DNA of 64,000 bases. It comes from Gossypium raimondii (Eukaryota > Streptophyta > Magnoliopsida > Malvales > Malvaceae). The notes beneath the pieces are model-generated. The model saw nothing but the letters and a program-made list of their open reading frames with translations. It was not told the DNA's origin and ran no database searches. Made by a program: the position numbers and the translations under genes. Location: NCBI RefSeq assembly GCF_025698545.1, contig NC_068571.1, forward strand, positions 50,563,733 to 50,627,732, given 5' to 3'. Positions 50,304 to 62,472 of this stretch are shown here, piece by piece; the stretch's first letter is position 1; the number at the start of each line of letters is the position of its first letter.

Positions 50304-50738
50304 TCCAAACAATGATTTTTGGAAAATAAATTATTTTTATGAAAAAAATAATATTTTATGATAGTTGGACCAATATGTGTAAATATTTTTTTGTTATTTG
50401 GTAGGTTTCTGAAAAAATTTCATAAAAATTATTTTCAATGAAACCATCATACATTTATGTAATATATGTAATTTTAATTAAGTCGTGATTCATTATTAAG
50501 TTTATATGTGATATTAATTATTATAAAATAAATTTCAATTGTTATAAGGAAATGTTATATATTTATAACAAATATATTGTTTCAATACGAACAACTTTTA
50601 GAAAATAATTTCAAAATAATTTTCCAAATAATGAAAAATATTTATGCAAAATCATCCAAACATAAAAATTATCAACTTTTCCAAAAAAATTAATCAATTT
50701 TTCAAAAATCATTTTGAAAATTATTTTCATTTAACACC
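50284..50738. mobile_element. MITE inserted at the 3' end of molybdate transporter 1
   Basis: Comparison with the second transporter shows unrelated DNA between 'aaactaagg' and 'accatgctttc'. Its left end, GGCTACATTTGTTTAATTG followed by 'atgatttttggaaaat', resembles the common plant MITE family that begins GGCTGCGTTTGTTT with 'tttccggaaaa' words. The right end has the inverse (atttttcaaaaatcattttg, ttttcatttaa). About 455 bp, AT-rich, no ORF. About 60 bases of the original 3' coding and UTR DNA, present in copy 2, are absent here. Right boundary approximate. Confidence 0.7.
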
Positions 50739-51398
50739 ACCATGCTTTCAAGTAATGCTTTAAAGAACCGAATAAATGTATGTTATGGATCTCTCCATAA
50801 CAATTCTATGGTTCTTGCATATCATGTTTGATTGATATTGTAATTCTACGTGTAATGTAAAGTGTGTTTGTACAATAAAAATAGTAATTATTCTCTTGTC
50901 TAATTTTCGTATCAATGTATATTTTGTTTAATTGTATAAATTGTGATTATATAATTACATAAAATTAAATTTTAAAATATTATTTATAAAAATTATCAAT
51001 ATTACTTGAATTTTTTTTTAAAATCTAAAACCAAATCATTATATACAATATGTTAGTGCAAGAAAATATTCGACAATACAATTACTAATAAAATTAATTA
51101 GAAAAAATAAATATTTTAGCAATTTTATCTAACTATTTTAGCATTCCATATTTGTTGATAAAAATTTCAAATTATTTAAATTAGATTAATAAAATATATC
51201 ATATAATTATATTTACCTATGTATAAAAAAATCGTAATTGGATTTAAGTGTAATTGCTTGTATTTACCTATGTATAACTACTTCAGTTCTCACGATCTTT
51301 AAGAGTTTGAGAGTGTAATTAGGGTGCTCTAATTAATTACATTCAATTCAATAAGACCTACTAATTACGATGGTTATCCAAATATGACAAAGATACAT
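50739..51398. other. Molybdate transporter 1 3' flank and spacer
   Basis: The first about 140 bp (50739-50880) match the 3' UTR of copy 2 ('gctttaaagaac.gaataa', 'cttgcatatcatgtttgat'). The rest is AT-rich spacer with no gene. Confidence 0.5.
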
Positions 51399-53261
51399 GT
51401 TAGGACCAAGGTTGTCCAAGACTGATAACTCGACTCTTATTCAAACACATTTTTGAACATAATCTATTTAACAAATGTTTAAACACTTGTTCAGACAAAA
51501 CTTTTGTGACAACTTGAATATTACGAGGTGTTGTCATTTTGACTTGGGCCTACATATACATTTTATCATAAGCAAATGGGATCCTATGTGGATCGTATGT
51601 GGTGGCTGAAGAAAGAATATTAGAAATTGACATGTCTTTATTGGATAAGGCTTATGCTTATCCTTTAGCCTCTATCCTGGATGATTTATGTGTTGATTTT
51701 ATGGAGATTATCAAGCTTTATCTTGAGATAAGATTTGAAGATTATTTATCCAATATTATTGTAGTGTTAAAGAAGTATTTATCTCTGCTTGTACTAATCG
51801 ATTAAGGCTGCCATATTGAGCTTATAAATAGGAAATTGGGTCGCAAATGAAGATGCATGTTTTAAGAGAGTGATGTGCTAATTTGTTGAAATTTCTTTCT
51901 ATTGTTTTTTCCTTGTATGTTTGCACTTATATCGTAGGCAGCTTTTGTGAGAGACTGAACTCTTTGTAAGTGAGAATTTGGGTGAGTGGTTGTGTAACAC
52001 CCCTTACCCGAGACCTTTGCCGGAGTCGAGCACGAGGCGTTACCTGACTTATTAACTTACCAGTTCAGAGCATAAAAATTTGTTTTTAAAATTAATTCGC
52101 TCGCGTTTAATCAATATGTCCCTAGAAAGAGTACTCGAGACCCTAAAACATACAACGGTAACGATTCGGGTCCAGACCGGGAACATTAAAAATTTTCCGA
52201 ATACTTATACAAATCAAAATAATTTATTTCACCATTCACAATAAACTTGTCCACCTGCATAACTGTCACTAATTTAATTATAACTCGAGTTACAAAACTC
52301 GAAATTTAGATTCGTAAGTTTTCCCTGAAACTAGACTCATATATCTTCTTACCATAAAATTTCCAGAATTTTTGGGTTAACCAATTAGTACAGTTTATTC
52401 GTTAAAGTCTCCCCTATTTCACTGTCTTACGGTTCTAACCTCTATTCACTAAAAATTAATTATCTCATTGTACAAACTTCATATGGTGCTTCTGCTTGTT
52501 TCTATTGAAAATAGACTCACTAAGGAATCTAGACATACAAATTATAACTCATAATTCTTTATGTACAATTTTCAATGATTTTCTAAAGTCAAAACAGGGG
52601 ACTTCAAAAATCATTCTTACTCTATCTCACAAAATTCAAATATCTAAAATATATAACTCTTTTGGTTACTCTATTTCTTCATGTGAAAATAGACTCATTT
52701 AGCTTTAATTTCATATGTCATTCAGCTTCTAATTCAATTTTCACTATTTTTGGTGATTTTTCAAAATCGAACTACTGCTGTCCAAAACCATTTTAGTAAA
52801 AAAAATGTTAATAACCAAGTTTATAACACCTTCACTTCCTTTCAATTAAACCCTATACATGCCATATAAACCTTCTGATGCACAATAAAATTTATCGAAG
52901 TAATCTGGATAGTGTGCCATGATGTGTTGATTCGATCCATCGATTTCACATCAATCTACAAAGAACATTAAACACACAGGAGTAAGCTTACAGAAAGCTT
53001 AGTAAGTTCATAGGCCCATAATAAAATCTTATCAAGATTTCACTAACAATATTAATAAACAAGTATAATTCAACATTTCCTGCCAACCACAATCTCAAAC
53101 AATGAATTTGCTCAATCGAGCTCAATATCAGATATCAACTTATTTCCAACATTTAGCTTCAATTGCACTTACAAATACTTGTCAAATTGAGGATCGTCTT
53201 ACGGATTTGAGTACATCGTTTGCCCGGTGCCACGATTTGCTTGAATCTTTTACAATGCTAT

Positions 53262-53445
53262 AACTCAGTATGGTTTTCTTCACTGAAATACCATACCTAC
53301 TTTTCACAACTTAGTATGGTTTTCGTTACTGAAATACCATACATACTTCTCACAACTCAGTATAGTTTTCTTTACTGAAATACCATACCTACTTTTCACA
53401 ACTCAGTATGGTTTTCTTTACTGAAATACCATACCTACATTCCAC
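53262..53445. repeat. 46-bp tandem repeat, four copies, within the outer solo LTR
   Basis: Copies start at 53262, 53308, 53354 and 53400, each 'aactcagtatggttttcttt' with 'actgaaataccatacctac' and differing by a few bases. The exact 46-base spacing makes it a clean minisatellite inside the LTR. Confidence 0.9.
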
Positions 53446-53507
53446 ACTTTGCCATGGATCCACCATGGACTTATTCGTCAATTCATCACTGGTTACTGAA
53501 CGTATAT

Positions 53508-56042
53508 TGTAACACCTCTTACCCATATTCGACACTGGAATAGGGTACGAGGCATTACCGGAGTTTACTAATTAATTTTCAGACATTTCATTCTTACCTA
53601 ACGTTCATATTTATAACCAATCAAAATCAAAACATTAATGAGCTAACGTTAACCAAATTAACTTATACACGCCATAATAACCAGAATCAAGTCATCCAAA
53701 ATTACCGATAGAACCAGTGGATAATGTGATATATCTCCAACAAGCTTCCGATAATCATTTCAAAACATCTATAACAATAAAAATTCCATAAATTGTTAAA
53801 CTTTCAAATTATTAACATGCTTTTATAATTCTTCACAACATAAATAATGTAACATTTCCTACCAACCACAATCAAGCTTAGATAATCATCTCATTGCATC
53901 TAATAATTGTACATATTACCAATAATAATTCAATTTCAATATTAAAACACATATCCATATAATATTCATCATAAAATAACATTCACTTTAATTAAAATTA
54001 TACAGAATATAGTTCATACAAACTTACCGGTGATATGCGAAATACCAAGATATAAGGGCATTTTAGTAATTTTCCATTTTCTCGATTTTCTACCCGATCT
54101 TGATCTAAAATTAATTTTTCATTTAATAAAACAACTCATTTCATGCAATTTGGTCATTTTGACATTTTTCCAAAATTACCCTAAAGTTTTACTTTTATTC
54201 AATTACATCCCGAGCCCAAATCATGCAAATTAACCATTTATAATGCAAACCCATGCTAGCAGAATATCCATACACTTATTTTCCTCCTCCTCCTCTCCAT
54301 TCCACATCCTTAATATATATAACATGCTTATATGTAACATTATCTATAATTTCACATTTATTTATATTCATTCAAAGCTGTCCACTTGAGTCATAGTCAC
54401 TAAATTATTTATATCTTGAGCTACAGAACTCCAAATTGAGATCCATTAATTTTCTATGAAACTAGACCCACATATCTTCTTACCATAAAATTTTAAGAAT
54501 TTTTAGTTTAGCCAATAAGTACAGTTTATTCTTTAAAGTCATCCATGTTCTGCTGTCTGACAGTTTCGACCCTTCTTCACTAAAAATTAATTATCTCATC
54601 GTACGGGATTCGGATGATGTTACCGTTTATTTATATTAAAAATAGACTCAGTAAGGATTTAAAAATATAAATTTAAGCCACTAATTATTTTTCTCCATTT
54701 TTTGTTGATTTTCCAAAGTCAGTACAGGGGAACCCGAAATCATTCTGACCTTATCTCACAAAACCTATTATATCTCATAATTTACAATTCCATTGCTTAC
54801 ACCGTTTCTTTTATGAGAAACTAGACTCAATAAGCTTTAATTTCATATATTTTTTCATCCTCTAATTCAATTCATATGATTTTTGGTAGATTTTCAAAGT
54901 CAGACTACTGCTGCTGTTTCAAAACTATTTTAGTGTAAAATGTTGATAACTAAATTTATAACACTTTCCTTTCCTTTCCTTTCCTTTCTCTTCAATATAT
55001 TCATCACTTTCTCTTATTTCCTTTACTAACATAACAAGAATATAGAACCTTATATAATGAAACTTTACCTTAACATTAATTTCCTACTTTTTCAATAATA
55101 TCAAACTCAAAAGTATATAAAAATCTTGATGTTCTTACCTTATGCCATTGATTTCAATCTTTAACTTGATTTTCTCCCTCCTCCAGCTTCTATTTCTTGA
55201 ATCTAACTTGATATTCTAGCTCCCCATAGTCTCCTTGCCATCTTTCTCTCTTGATGGATATGGAAATTCTTTTGATTTCTAAGTGAAAATGGTGGATTTT
55301 TGGTGAAAGGACCAAATTGTAAAGAAAGCAAAGCTTTCTTTCTTCCCTCTTCTTCTCACGTTAATGCATGCAAAATGGTGAGAATGGATGGATACTTTTC
55401 ATCCTTCTTTCCACATATATATATACTAAATAAATTAATAACAGTAAAATAATATCATTAAAAAAAATCAAATTAAAATATTAATAAACTAATATTTATT
55501 TATTTATTAATCTAAAATATCTCCAACATCATCATTATCTTCTAGATTTTCTCTCTTCTAATTGACCATTTTGCCCTTTATGATCTTTTAAAATTCCGTC
55601 CTTGAGTCATCACTTAATTTGGTAAAATTGTGATTTAGCCCTCAAACTTCTTCACCTTTTTCAATTTGGTCCTAATCAATCCATTTTCTTAGTTTCTAGA
55701 TTATTCCTCCTTAAAATATTTACACTATTGGTCCTTCAACTTTTCATATTTACACTTTAACCCCTCAAGTTTTGAGTATTTACTCTTGGGCAACAAAACT
55801 TTTCTCACTTTTGCAATTTAATCCTTTCTTGGATTAATATGTCATAAATATACTTTCCAATGTTGATATAACTCAATTACCCTTTTTATCACTATATTTT
55901 CTTATTTTATCATATCAGTATTTTCATGCAACATTCCTATCATAATGCAACCCATGTCATAATTTTAAAATAAATTTTTTTCTTGTCGAATTTGTGGTCC
56001 CGAAACCACTGTTCCATCTAGCCCCAAAATCAGGCTGTTACA
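53508..56042. mobile_element. Long solo LTR, Ty3/gypsy-like (inner nested element, fossil)
   Basis: Starts TGTAACACCTCTTACCCATA and ends AAAATCAGGCTGTTACA, flanked by the 5-bp duplication TATAT (53503-53507 and 56043-56047). About 2.5 kb, no coding region. It shares long similar stretches with the outer element ('cttaccataaaatttt', 'actaaaaattaattatctca', 'aaaatagactca'), so it is a related subfamily that inserted into the outer one. Fossil. Confidence 0.75.
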
Positions 56043-57627
56043 TATATACTCAATCTTCCATATCCCTTAATTTGAACTAACAATATCATTTTTTTCTCAT
56101 TTTTACTATAATCATATTTCAACAACAATATACGAATTGATACAATATATCTTTCCCACATTAACAATCAATCATAAAATTTCAGCCGTATGAACTTACC
56201 TGGGCCAATTTGCAGGAGTTGTAATATTTCAGGGACTAGTTTGATATTTTCTCTTTTCCGCGTTTATCTTTGGATTCCCGATCTCTAATATTTTTTTCCA
56301 TTCATTAGCATATATTTCAATACTAATTCACTTCGCAATTTATGCCCTTCAATTTTCAAAATTACACTTTTACCCCAAAATTTATAGTTTTTACAATTTA
56401 GTCCCTACTCAATTAACACTTCAATTGAACAAATTTTTCCTCAAATAATACTTTATCTAATCATTTTAGGCTATTATACAGCCTTTTGTATTCATAATTT
56501 TAGTACAAAACCCCAATTCCTAGCTTTTTCACAATTAGGTCCTAAAAATCATTTTCTACTAAAATCACTTAATAAAATCATAATATAATGAAATTAAAGC
56601 TTAAAATCTATGATAATTCATCATAAAATTCCAGCACTTATTCATGGTAACTTACAAAATCACCCATGGAATAAAAAACTAATGAATTCAATAGTTGGAC
56701 CTAGTTGTAAAAGTCCCAAAACATAAAAATTTTCAAAGAAAAAGCAAAAATTGAACTCACGTGGTGTAAAAATATGAGAAACCAGCTTGTTTCAGACCTC
56801 CTATGGCGTTTTTTTTGATGAATTATGAAGAAATCTCTAGATTTTTCACTTTTGTCTTTGTTTTATATATTTAATTTGCAAAATTTCCAATTTTGCCCTT
56901 GTTTTTCCTTACTTTCTTGCTGATTTTTCTTGCCCAAACCGTCCAGCCCATATAATTTGGGTCTAATTGTCTTTTAAATCCCTCCTTATTAGTCACTTAA
57001 GCTATTTAATCACAATTTAACAAATTTTACACTATTTTCAGTTTAGTCCTTTTTAGTTAATTGACCATCCAAACGTTAAAATTTTCTACGAAACTTTTAT
57101 ACTAACTCAATGACACTCCATAAATATTTATAAAAATATTTATGGCTCGACTTATGAATTCGAGGTCTCGATACCTCGTTTTAGACCCAATTTACCTATT
57201 AAATTCTTTTTAAATCACAAAATTCACTAATTCAAAAATTCTTCTAAATTCAAACTTGACCCATATTTATTAATTTATTAAATTTTAAAACTCACTGGTC
57301 AGATTTAGTGATCTCGAATCACTATTTCCGACACCACTGAAAATTAGGCTGTTACAGGTTGTAACAAGTTAGAGCTAGCTAATGGGACTACAATTACTAC
57401 TTTTGCAATGGTATTTTGAGCTTTAACCAATAGGTGGTTGGATGAATTGTGGAATAAACCATTCACTGAGTGAGGCTCCATAAAGTAGTATTGTTTTTGA
57501 ATTGCGTTAACAAAAGTTGTGTGCATATCTCTCTTTACTTTCTTTGTTAATTTCTCTAATAAAACTTGTGTCTGAACATCTATTTAGATAGTAGGTTGAA
57601 CAAGTGGCAACTTGACTCGTTATTTCA

Positions 57628-58665
57628 AGTGGTGTCAAAGTAGGGTTCAAGAGTCAGTTGAAGACGATCCTAGCATAGATTGCTACTATGGAAGCTAAGA
57701 AAGAAGGAAGCCCTATTTCACGAGCACCTCTTCACATTGGCTCTTCGAACTATGCCTACTGGAAAACTTGGATAAGAGTTTTTATCATATCTACTGATGA
57801 ATCTTCATGGGAAGCTGTTGATGAAGGATGGACAAAGCCTAAAGTGGTGTGCTGATAGAGTAACGAAGGCAAAAGAGAAAAAAACAATATATTGCTAAAA
57901 AGAAAAAGGCAGTACAGGCAAACTCAAAGGTCATAAATGTCATTTTTAGTAGGGTTGACATGGAACAGGTCAAGATGATCTCTACTTGTGAAACGACTAA
58001 AGAAGCTTGGACCATTTTACAAAACTAGCATGAAGGGAATGTTATTGTCAAGATGTCCAAATTGCAAATTTAGACTACCAGGTTTGAAAATTTTAAAAAT
58101 GGATGAAGATGAAACTATTTCAGATTTCTATACTAGATTATGGGACATATGTAACGAAGCTTTTTATCTTGGTAAATGCTTCTCCAAGAAGAAACTGATG
58201 AGAAAAGTTTTGAGGTCTCTTCTAGAATGTTTTGCTATTAAGGTCACGACCATCAAAGAAGCTAAGGCTATCACCACCCTAAGATTGGATGAGTTGATAT
58301 GTTCTTTCAGGACCTTTGAAGTAAATCTTAAAGAAGGAAAACATGACAAGTTGAGGATTGAGAAGAATGTTGCCTTCAATGTTCAGTTATCTATCCACAC
58401 AATGAAGCAAACATGAAAAGCCATTGATAAGATCAAAGAACAAATAGCTTTGCTTTCCAAAAATTTCAGTAAGCCTCAAGGAGACTTTGGTGCTATCAAC
58501 TCTAATAGGAAGTTTCAACCAAAGGAGGATAATGTTCAAAACAAGAAGTAAGAGGTTCAATGCTTCAAATGCAAAGGGTATGACCAGATTCAGTCAAAAT
58601 GTGCCAATACCAAGAAGAAGCAAAAGTCCTTACCTATTACCTGTTACGAAAGTGGGTGCCCAAAA
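57628..58665 (+). mobile_element. Copia-type gag remnant (fossil)
   Basis: Follows the LTR ending at 57627. Parts recognisable in order: primer-binding-site-like sequence (57630-57640); start of a copia gag (MEAKKEGSPISRAPLHIGSS near 57688, with an 'YAYWKTWIRVFI' motif); the UBN2-type gag core (about 58000-58370); and a CCHC zinc-knuckle region near 58555-58620. No integrase, reverse transcriptase or second LTR is recognised downstream. Broken, with several breaks. Old, given the divergence from the related solo LTR and the insertions in its LTR. Confidence 0.75.
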
Positions 58666-59005
58666 ATGAATAAACTATATATTTAAATTGTAAACTTTTT
58701 ATTTTTTGTGCCTAAAATGAAAATTTTTTATAGTTGGGTAACTACCTGTCTAGTTTACCAATATATTAATGTGTTTAAATCCTTATATTACAATTAAAGG
58801 TGTTTTTGGATCAGGTTTAGGTCGGACTTATACATGGTATTAATTAATATCATGTATAATTACCCAAGCTCGCTTAACTTTGAAATATGGACATTAAATT
58901 TTTACTCGCCAAATAAATGGCTAATTTAAATTCATTTAAGCTTGCTCATATTAATTTTTATTTAAAATTATAATTATTTTTGTTTAATATTTAAAAGTAT
59001 ATATA
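58666..59005. other. AT-rich spacer between two copia remnants
   Basis: No gene and no recognisable element part; ends in a short (AT)n run into which the next copia remnant inserted. Confidence 0.4.
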
Positions 59006-61396
59006 TGTTAAGTATGACTCTATTTTCAGTCAAATTTGAAAAATAATCTTTTAGTTAAACTCTGTTTATTTATTTCAGTCAAACACTGATTAGTTTAGAT
59101 TATTTTATTATTATTTGACATATGAATTTAGCCTATAAATAGGCTCTTGTACAACCTTAGAAAATACACCCATTAGATTAGAACTCATAACACATTCAGA
59201 GAATTTTGTGTTTACGTTTTGAGGGTTCTTTATTTTTCGGGTTCTTTATTTTTCGGGTTTTCGAGGTTTAGTTTTATCTCCATCTTTTGTACTCTTCATT
59301 CTTTTGCCATTATAGTAAAATTATCTTTACCCGTGGTTTTTTTATCCTCTTTGGAGGGGTTTTTCCACGTTAAATTTGTGTGTTCATCTTATCAATTTCT
59401 TCCGCTATTTTTACTTGTTTGTTGCTTAATCGGGACGATCCCTAACAATTGGTATCAGAGCTAGTTCAATTTTCATAGATCAGCCCATTCAGATATGGCA
59501 ACAACAAGATTTGAAATTGAGAAGTTCGATGGTGAGACAAATTTCAATCTGTGGCAAGTTCGGATGATGACAATTCTAGTTCAATCCGGTTTGAAAAAGG
59601 TTATTACCGGGAAAAAGCCTGAGAATCTAAATAAAACAGAATGGGAAGAGCTTGATGAAAAGGCCTTGTCTGTAATCCAGTTGTGCCTTGCGAATACGGT
59701 ATTGCAGGAGGTATTGATGGAGAAGACCTCATTCGCCTTGTGGAAAATGTTAGAAACTCTTTATGCGACTAAGTCTTTGGCTAACCGTTTAGTGTTGAAA
59801 CAACGTCTATTTACGTTTCGCATGAACGAATGCGAGCTTCTTAGAGATCACATCAGTCAATTCATTACTCTTTTAAATGATTTAAAGAACGTTGAGGTTC
59901 ATATTGATGATGAAGATCAAGCTATGCTATTATTGTGCTCTTTACCCCCTTCATACAAGTCTTTCAGGGAGACCCTGATTTATGGTAGAGACAAAATCTC
60001 GTTCGAAGATGTGAAGGGTCATTTGTTGAGTAGAGACAAACTCGACAATGAGCTTCATTTGGATAGCAAGGCAGATAGGCAAGCTTCCATTTTGGTAGTA
60101 TCAAAGAAACGAGACAAAAGGTGTCGCTATTGTAAAAAAATTAGGTCACGTCAAAGCAGATTGTTATAAACTGCGAAATAAAAGAGCTGTTGAGAGTAAC
60201 GAGGAAGATGTAGCTGATGCTAATTTGGCCGATGAAAGTGGTGATAATTTCTTGTTAGTGTCAACGAGCGATAACTCCAAGCTCACGTCCGAGTGGATCC
60301 TAGATTCGGGATGTTCTTTCCACATGTGTCCCAATAGAGAATGGTTCTCTACATACAGTTCGGTTGAAGTTGGAGTTATGCACATGGGAAACGATTCATC
60401 TAGTAAGGTAATTGGTATTGGTACTGTTAAAATTAGGATACATGATGGGACGATTAGGACACTCTCAGATGTCAGGTATGTACCTGATTTACGAAAAAAT
60501 CTCATCTCCTTGAGTATTTTAGACTTGAAATGATGCAGAATCAACATCAAGTCAAGCGGCATTAAAGTATCTCGTGGAGCTCTCGTTTTGTTAAAAGGTA
60601 AAAGAACTGGCAGTCTTTATATTCTGGAAGGTTCTACAGTGACCGGTGAAATCGGATGTCCTTCATCCGTTATAGAGTCGAAGTCAACTCGTTTAGAGCG
60701 GAGGCAACTTGGTCATAGGAGGGAAAAATGTATGACCGTTTCGTTGAAGAGAGGTTCTCTTTTGGATGCAGATTTTGAAAAGTTAGGGCACTGTGTTCGT
60801 GAAAATCAGACCCGGGTTAGTTTTGATTTGGCAGTGTACAAGTCGAAGGCTAGAAGTCTTCCAGTTTCTAAGCACAAATTTGACTCAGTTAATTCCCTGC
60901 ATAGTTCAAGATAGGCTCGTGGCGGGCTTTGGCAAATATGGCGTTGTAGAAATATGAGTCAAGGTGGAGATTTGTTAAGTATGACTCCTATTTTCAGTCA
61001 AATTTGAAAAATAATCTTTTAGTTAAACTCTGTTTATTTATTTCAGTCAAACACTGATTAGTTTAGATTATTTTATTATTATTTGACATATGAATTTAGC
61101 CTATAAATAGGCTCTTGTACAACCTTAGAAAATACACCCATTAGATTAGAACTCATAACACATTCAGAGAATTTTGTGTTTATGTTTTGAGGGTTCTTTG
61201 TTTTTCGGGTTTTCGGGGTTTAGTTTTATCTCCATCTTTTGTACTCTTCATTCTTTTGCCATTATAGTAAAATTAACTTTGCCCGTGGTTTTTTATCCTC
61301 TTTGGAGGGGTTTTTCCACGTTAAATTTGTGTGTTCATCTTCTCAATTTCTTCCGCTATTTTTACTTGTTTGTTGCTTAATCGGGACGATCACTAA

Positions 61397-61398
<2 letters not shown>
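59006..61398 (+). mobile_element. Ty1/copia retrotransposon remnant with both LTRs (fossil, young)
   Basis: 5' LTR 59006-59447 (442 bp) and 3' LTR 60973-61398 (426 bp), both TGTTAAGTATGACTC...CTAACA. ATATA flanks both sides, but the site is an (AT)n run, so the target duplication is weak evidence. A primer-binding site TGGTATCAGAGC (initiator-Met tRNA type) starts at 59450. Parts: gag (about 59495-60160, opening MATTRFEIEKFDGETNFNLW) with a zinc-knuckle part, a protease-like motif (WILDSGCSFHMCP) and a GAG-pre-integrase-like stretch, then a polypurine tract 'aaggtggagatt' before the 3' LTR. No reverse transcriptase part is seen. Broken, with several breaks. By hand the LTRs differ at about 7 positions plus three length changes, about 1.6% substitution; at 0.7-1.3 x 10^-8 per site per year this suggests roughly 0.6-1.2 million years. 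Tork/Tnt1-like lineage is a guess. Confidence 0.85.
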
Positions 61399-61430
<32 letters not shown>

Positions 61431-62417
61431 TACTACCACTATATATTCTTTCTTTTATTAAATCTAAACATGCATAACATATTTTCTAACATTTACATCA
61501 TAGTATAATATATTAAATTTTCATATGAAATAAATAACATAATATATAAAATAAAATAAATAGAATAAAATATCATAAACTCAAAAACATGTCCATTCGG
61601 GCCAAGTTTGGGCTTATAAATTTTGGCGATCGAATTTGGTCCATATTCTAAATAGGCTAAATTGTTTTTGTCCAAATCTATCTTTAAACTTAATATTTTT
61701 ATTTAAACCTTCTCAAACTTTAGACAAATCTTTAGATCTAAGAGCAGCTAACTCGACTTCAACTCAACTCAAATATTTATATATTGTCAAATTTTAAATA
61801 GATTAGATTGAAGTCGATTTTTTTCTTTAGATAAACCAAACAAATTCAACTTTTAGTATTCTTTTATTTGAAAAATAAAATTTATATGGATTTTTCTAAA
61901 ATTTAATATTTGATGAAAAAAAGTTTGAGTTATACTTTGATAAAACTTTAAACTCTTAAACGGATCTAATTACAACTCAACTCAAATATTTATATATTCT
62001 TAAATTTTAAATAGATTAGATTGAATTCAATTGGGGAGTTTTTCCTTAGGTCAATCAAACAAAGCTTTTATTGGATAAAATAAAATTTTATTTTAATTTT
62101 TCTAAAAGTTTATACTTGGATAAAAGAAAATTTGATTTATAAAATTTTATAATTTTTCATCCCTAGCCTTCAATCAATATATTTATGAATTTTAAACCTC
62201 AAACATTAGTAAAACGAAAATATAAAAGAAAAAGATTATTGAATTTATAAGTACTTGTCCTTGCATTAAATGAAACAGAAATGTCAGAGTTGACTTTTGG
62301 GATAAATTATTGAGAGAAGCTAAGGTATCTATTTAGGAGATGTTGAGCATCACATACTTGGCTGCTCATGAACCGAAAGGACAGTCAAAATCTCCGCTTT
62401 ACAAGCTGCCCATCATC
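61399..62417. other. AT-rich spacer before molybdate transporter 2
   Basis: Begins with an (AT)n run (61399-61430). A direct repeat 'ctcaactcaaatatttatatatt' type phrase occurs at about 61762 and 61977, each followed by similar DNA for about 100 bp. No gene. Homology with the first transporter's upstream DNA starts only near 62344. Confidence 0.45.
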
Positions 62418-62424
62418 TATAAAA
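62418..62424 (+). promoter_or_regulatory. TATA box of molybdate transporter 2
   Basis: TATAAAA 49 bp before the chosen start codon; surrounding leader ('cccacacattccat', 'cagtccatacacactgccgt') is nearly identical in copy 1. Confidence 0.6.
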
Positions 62425-62472
62425 CCCACACATTCCATTCTCAGTCCATACACACTGCCGTATTTCATAGCC

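Larger units (their letters stand above)
51993..57356. mobile_element. Long solo LTR, Ty3/gypsy-like (outer nested element, fossil)
   Basis: Starts TGTAACACCCCTTACCCGAG and ends AAATTAGGCTGTTACA, with TG...CA ends and a perfect 5-bp target duplication GGTTG on both sides (51988-51992 and 57357-57361). Without the inner insertion it is about 2.8 kb, and no coding region is visible. Length, ends and lack of genes fit a solo LTR of a long-LTR Ty3/gypsy family (Tekay/Del-like in cotton; family is inference). It is interrupted by a relative at 53508-56042. Confidence 0.75.
51399..57627 (+). mobile_element. Copia-type LTR (fossil), split by a nested insertion
   Basis: The LTR begins TGTTAGGACC at 51399 and ends TTATTTCA at 57627. 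It is split at 51992/57357 by a solo-LTR insertion; its own parts are 51399-51992 and 57357-57627 (about 860 bp together). A primer-binding-site-like 'TGGTGTCAAAG' follows immediately (57630-57640) and then gag DNA, so this is the 5' LTR of the copia remnant at 57628-58665. The family matches the solo LTR at 47144-47801. Fossil; older than the two elements nested in it. Confidence 0.65.

Noticed and set aside
49454-50308. Antisense and +1-frame ORFs within molybdate transporter 1 (repeated in copy 2 at 62970-63794)
   Set aside because: They are conserved only because the two transporter copies are nearly identical; no independent family features.
62368-62472. N-terminal extension of molybdate transporter 2 (35 codons)
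   Set aside because: It includes the TATA box region conserved with copy 1, where the same stretch is not open from an ATG; treated as promoter and leader.
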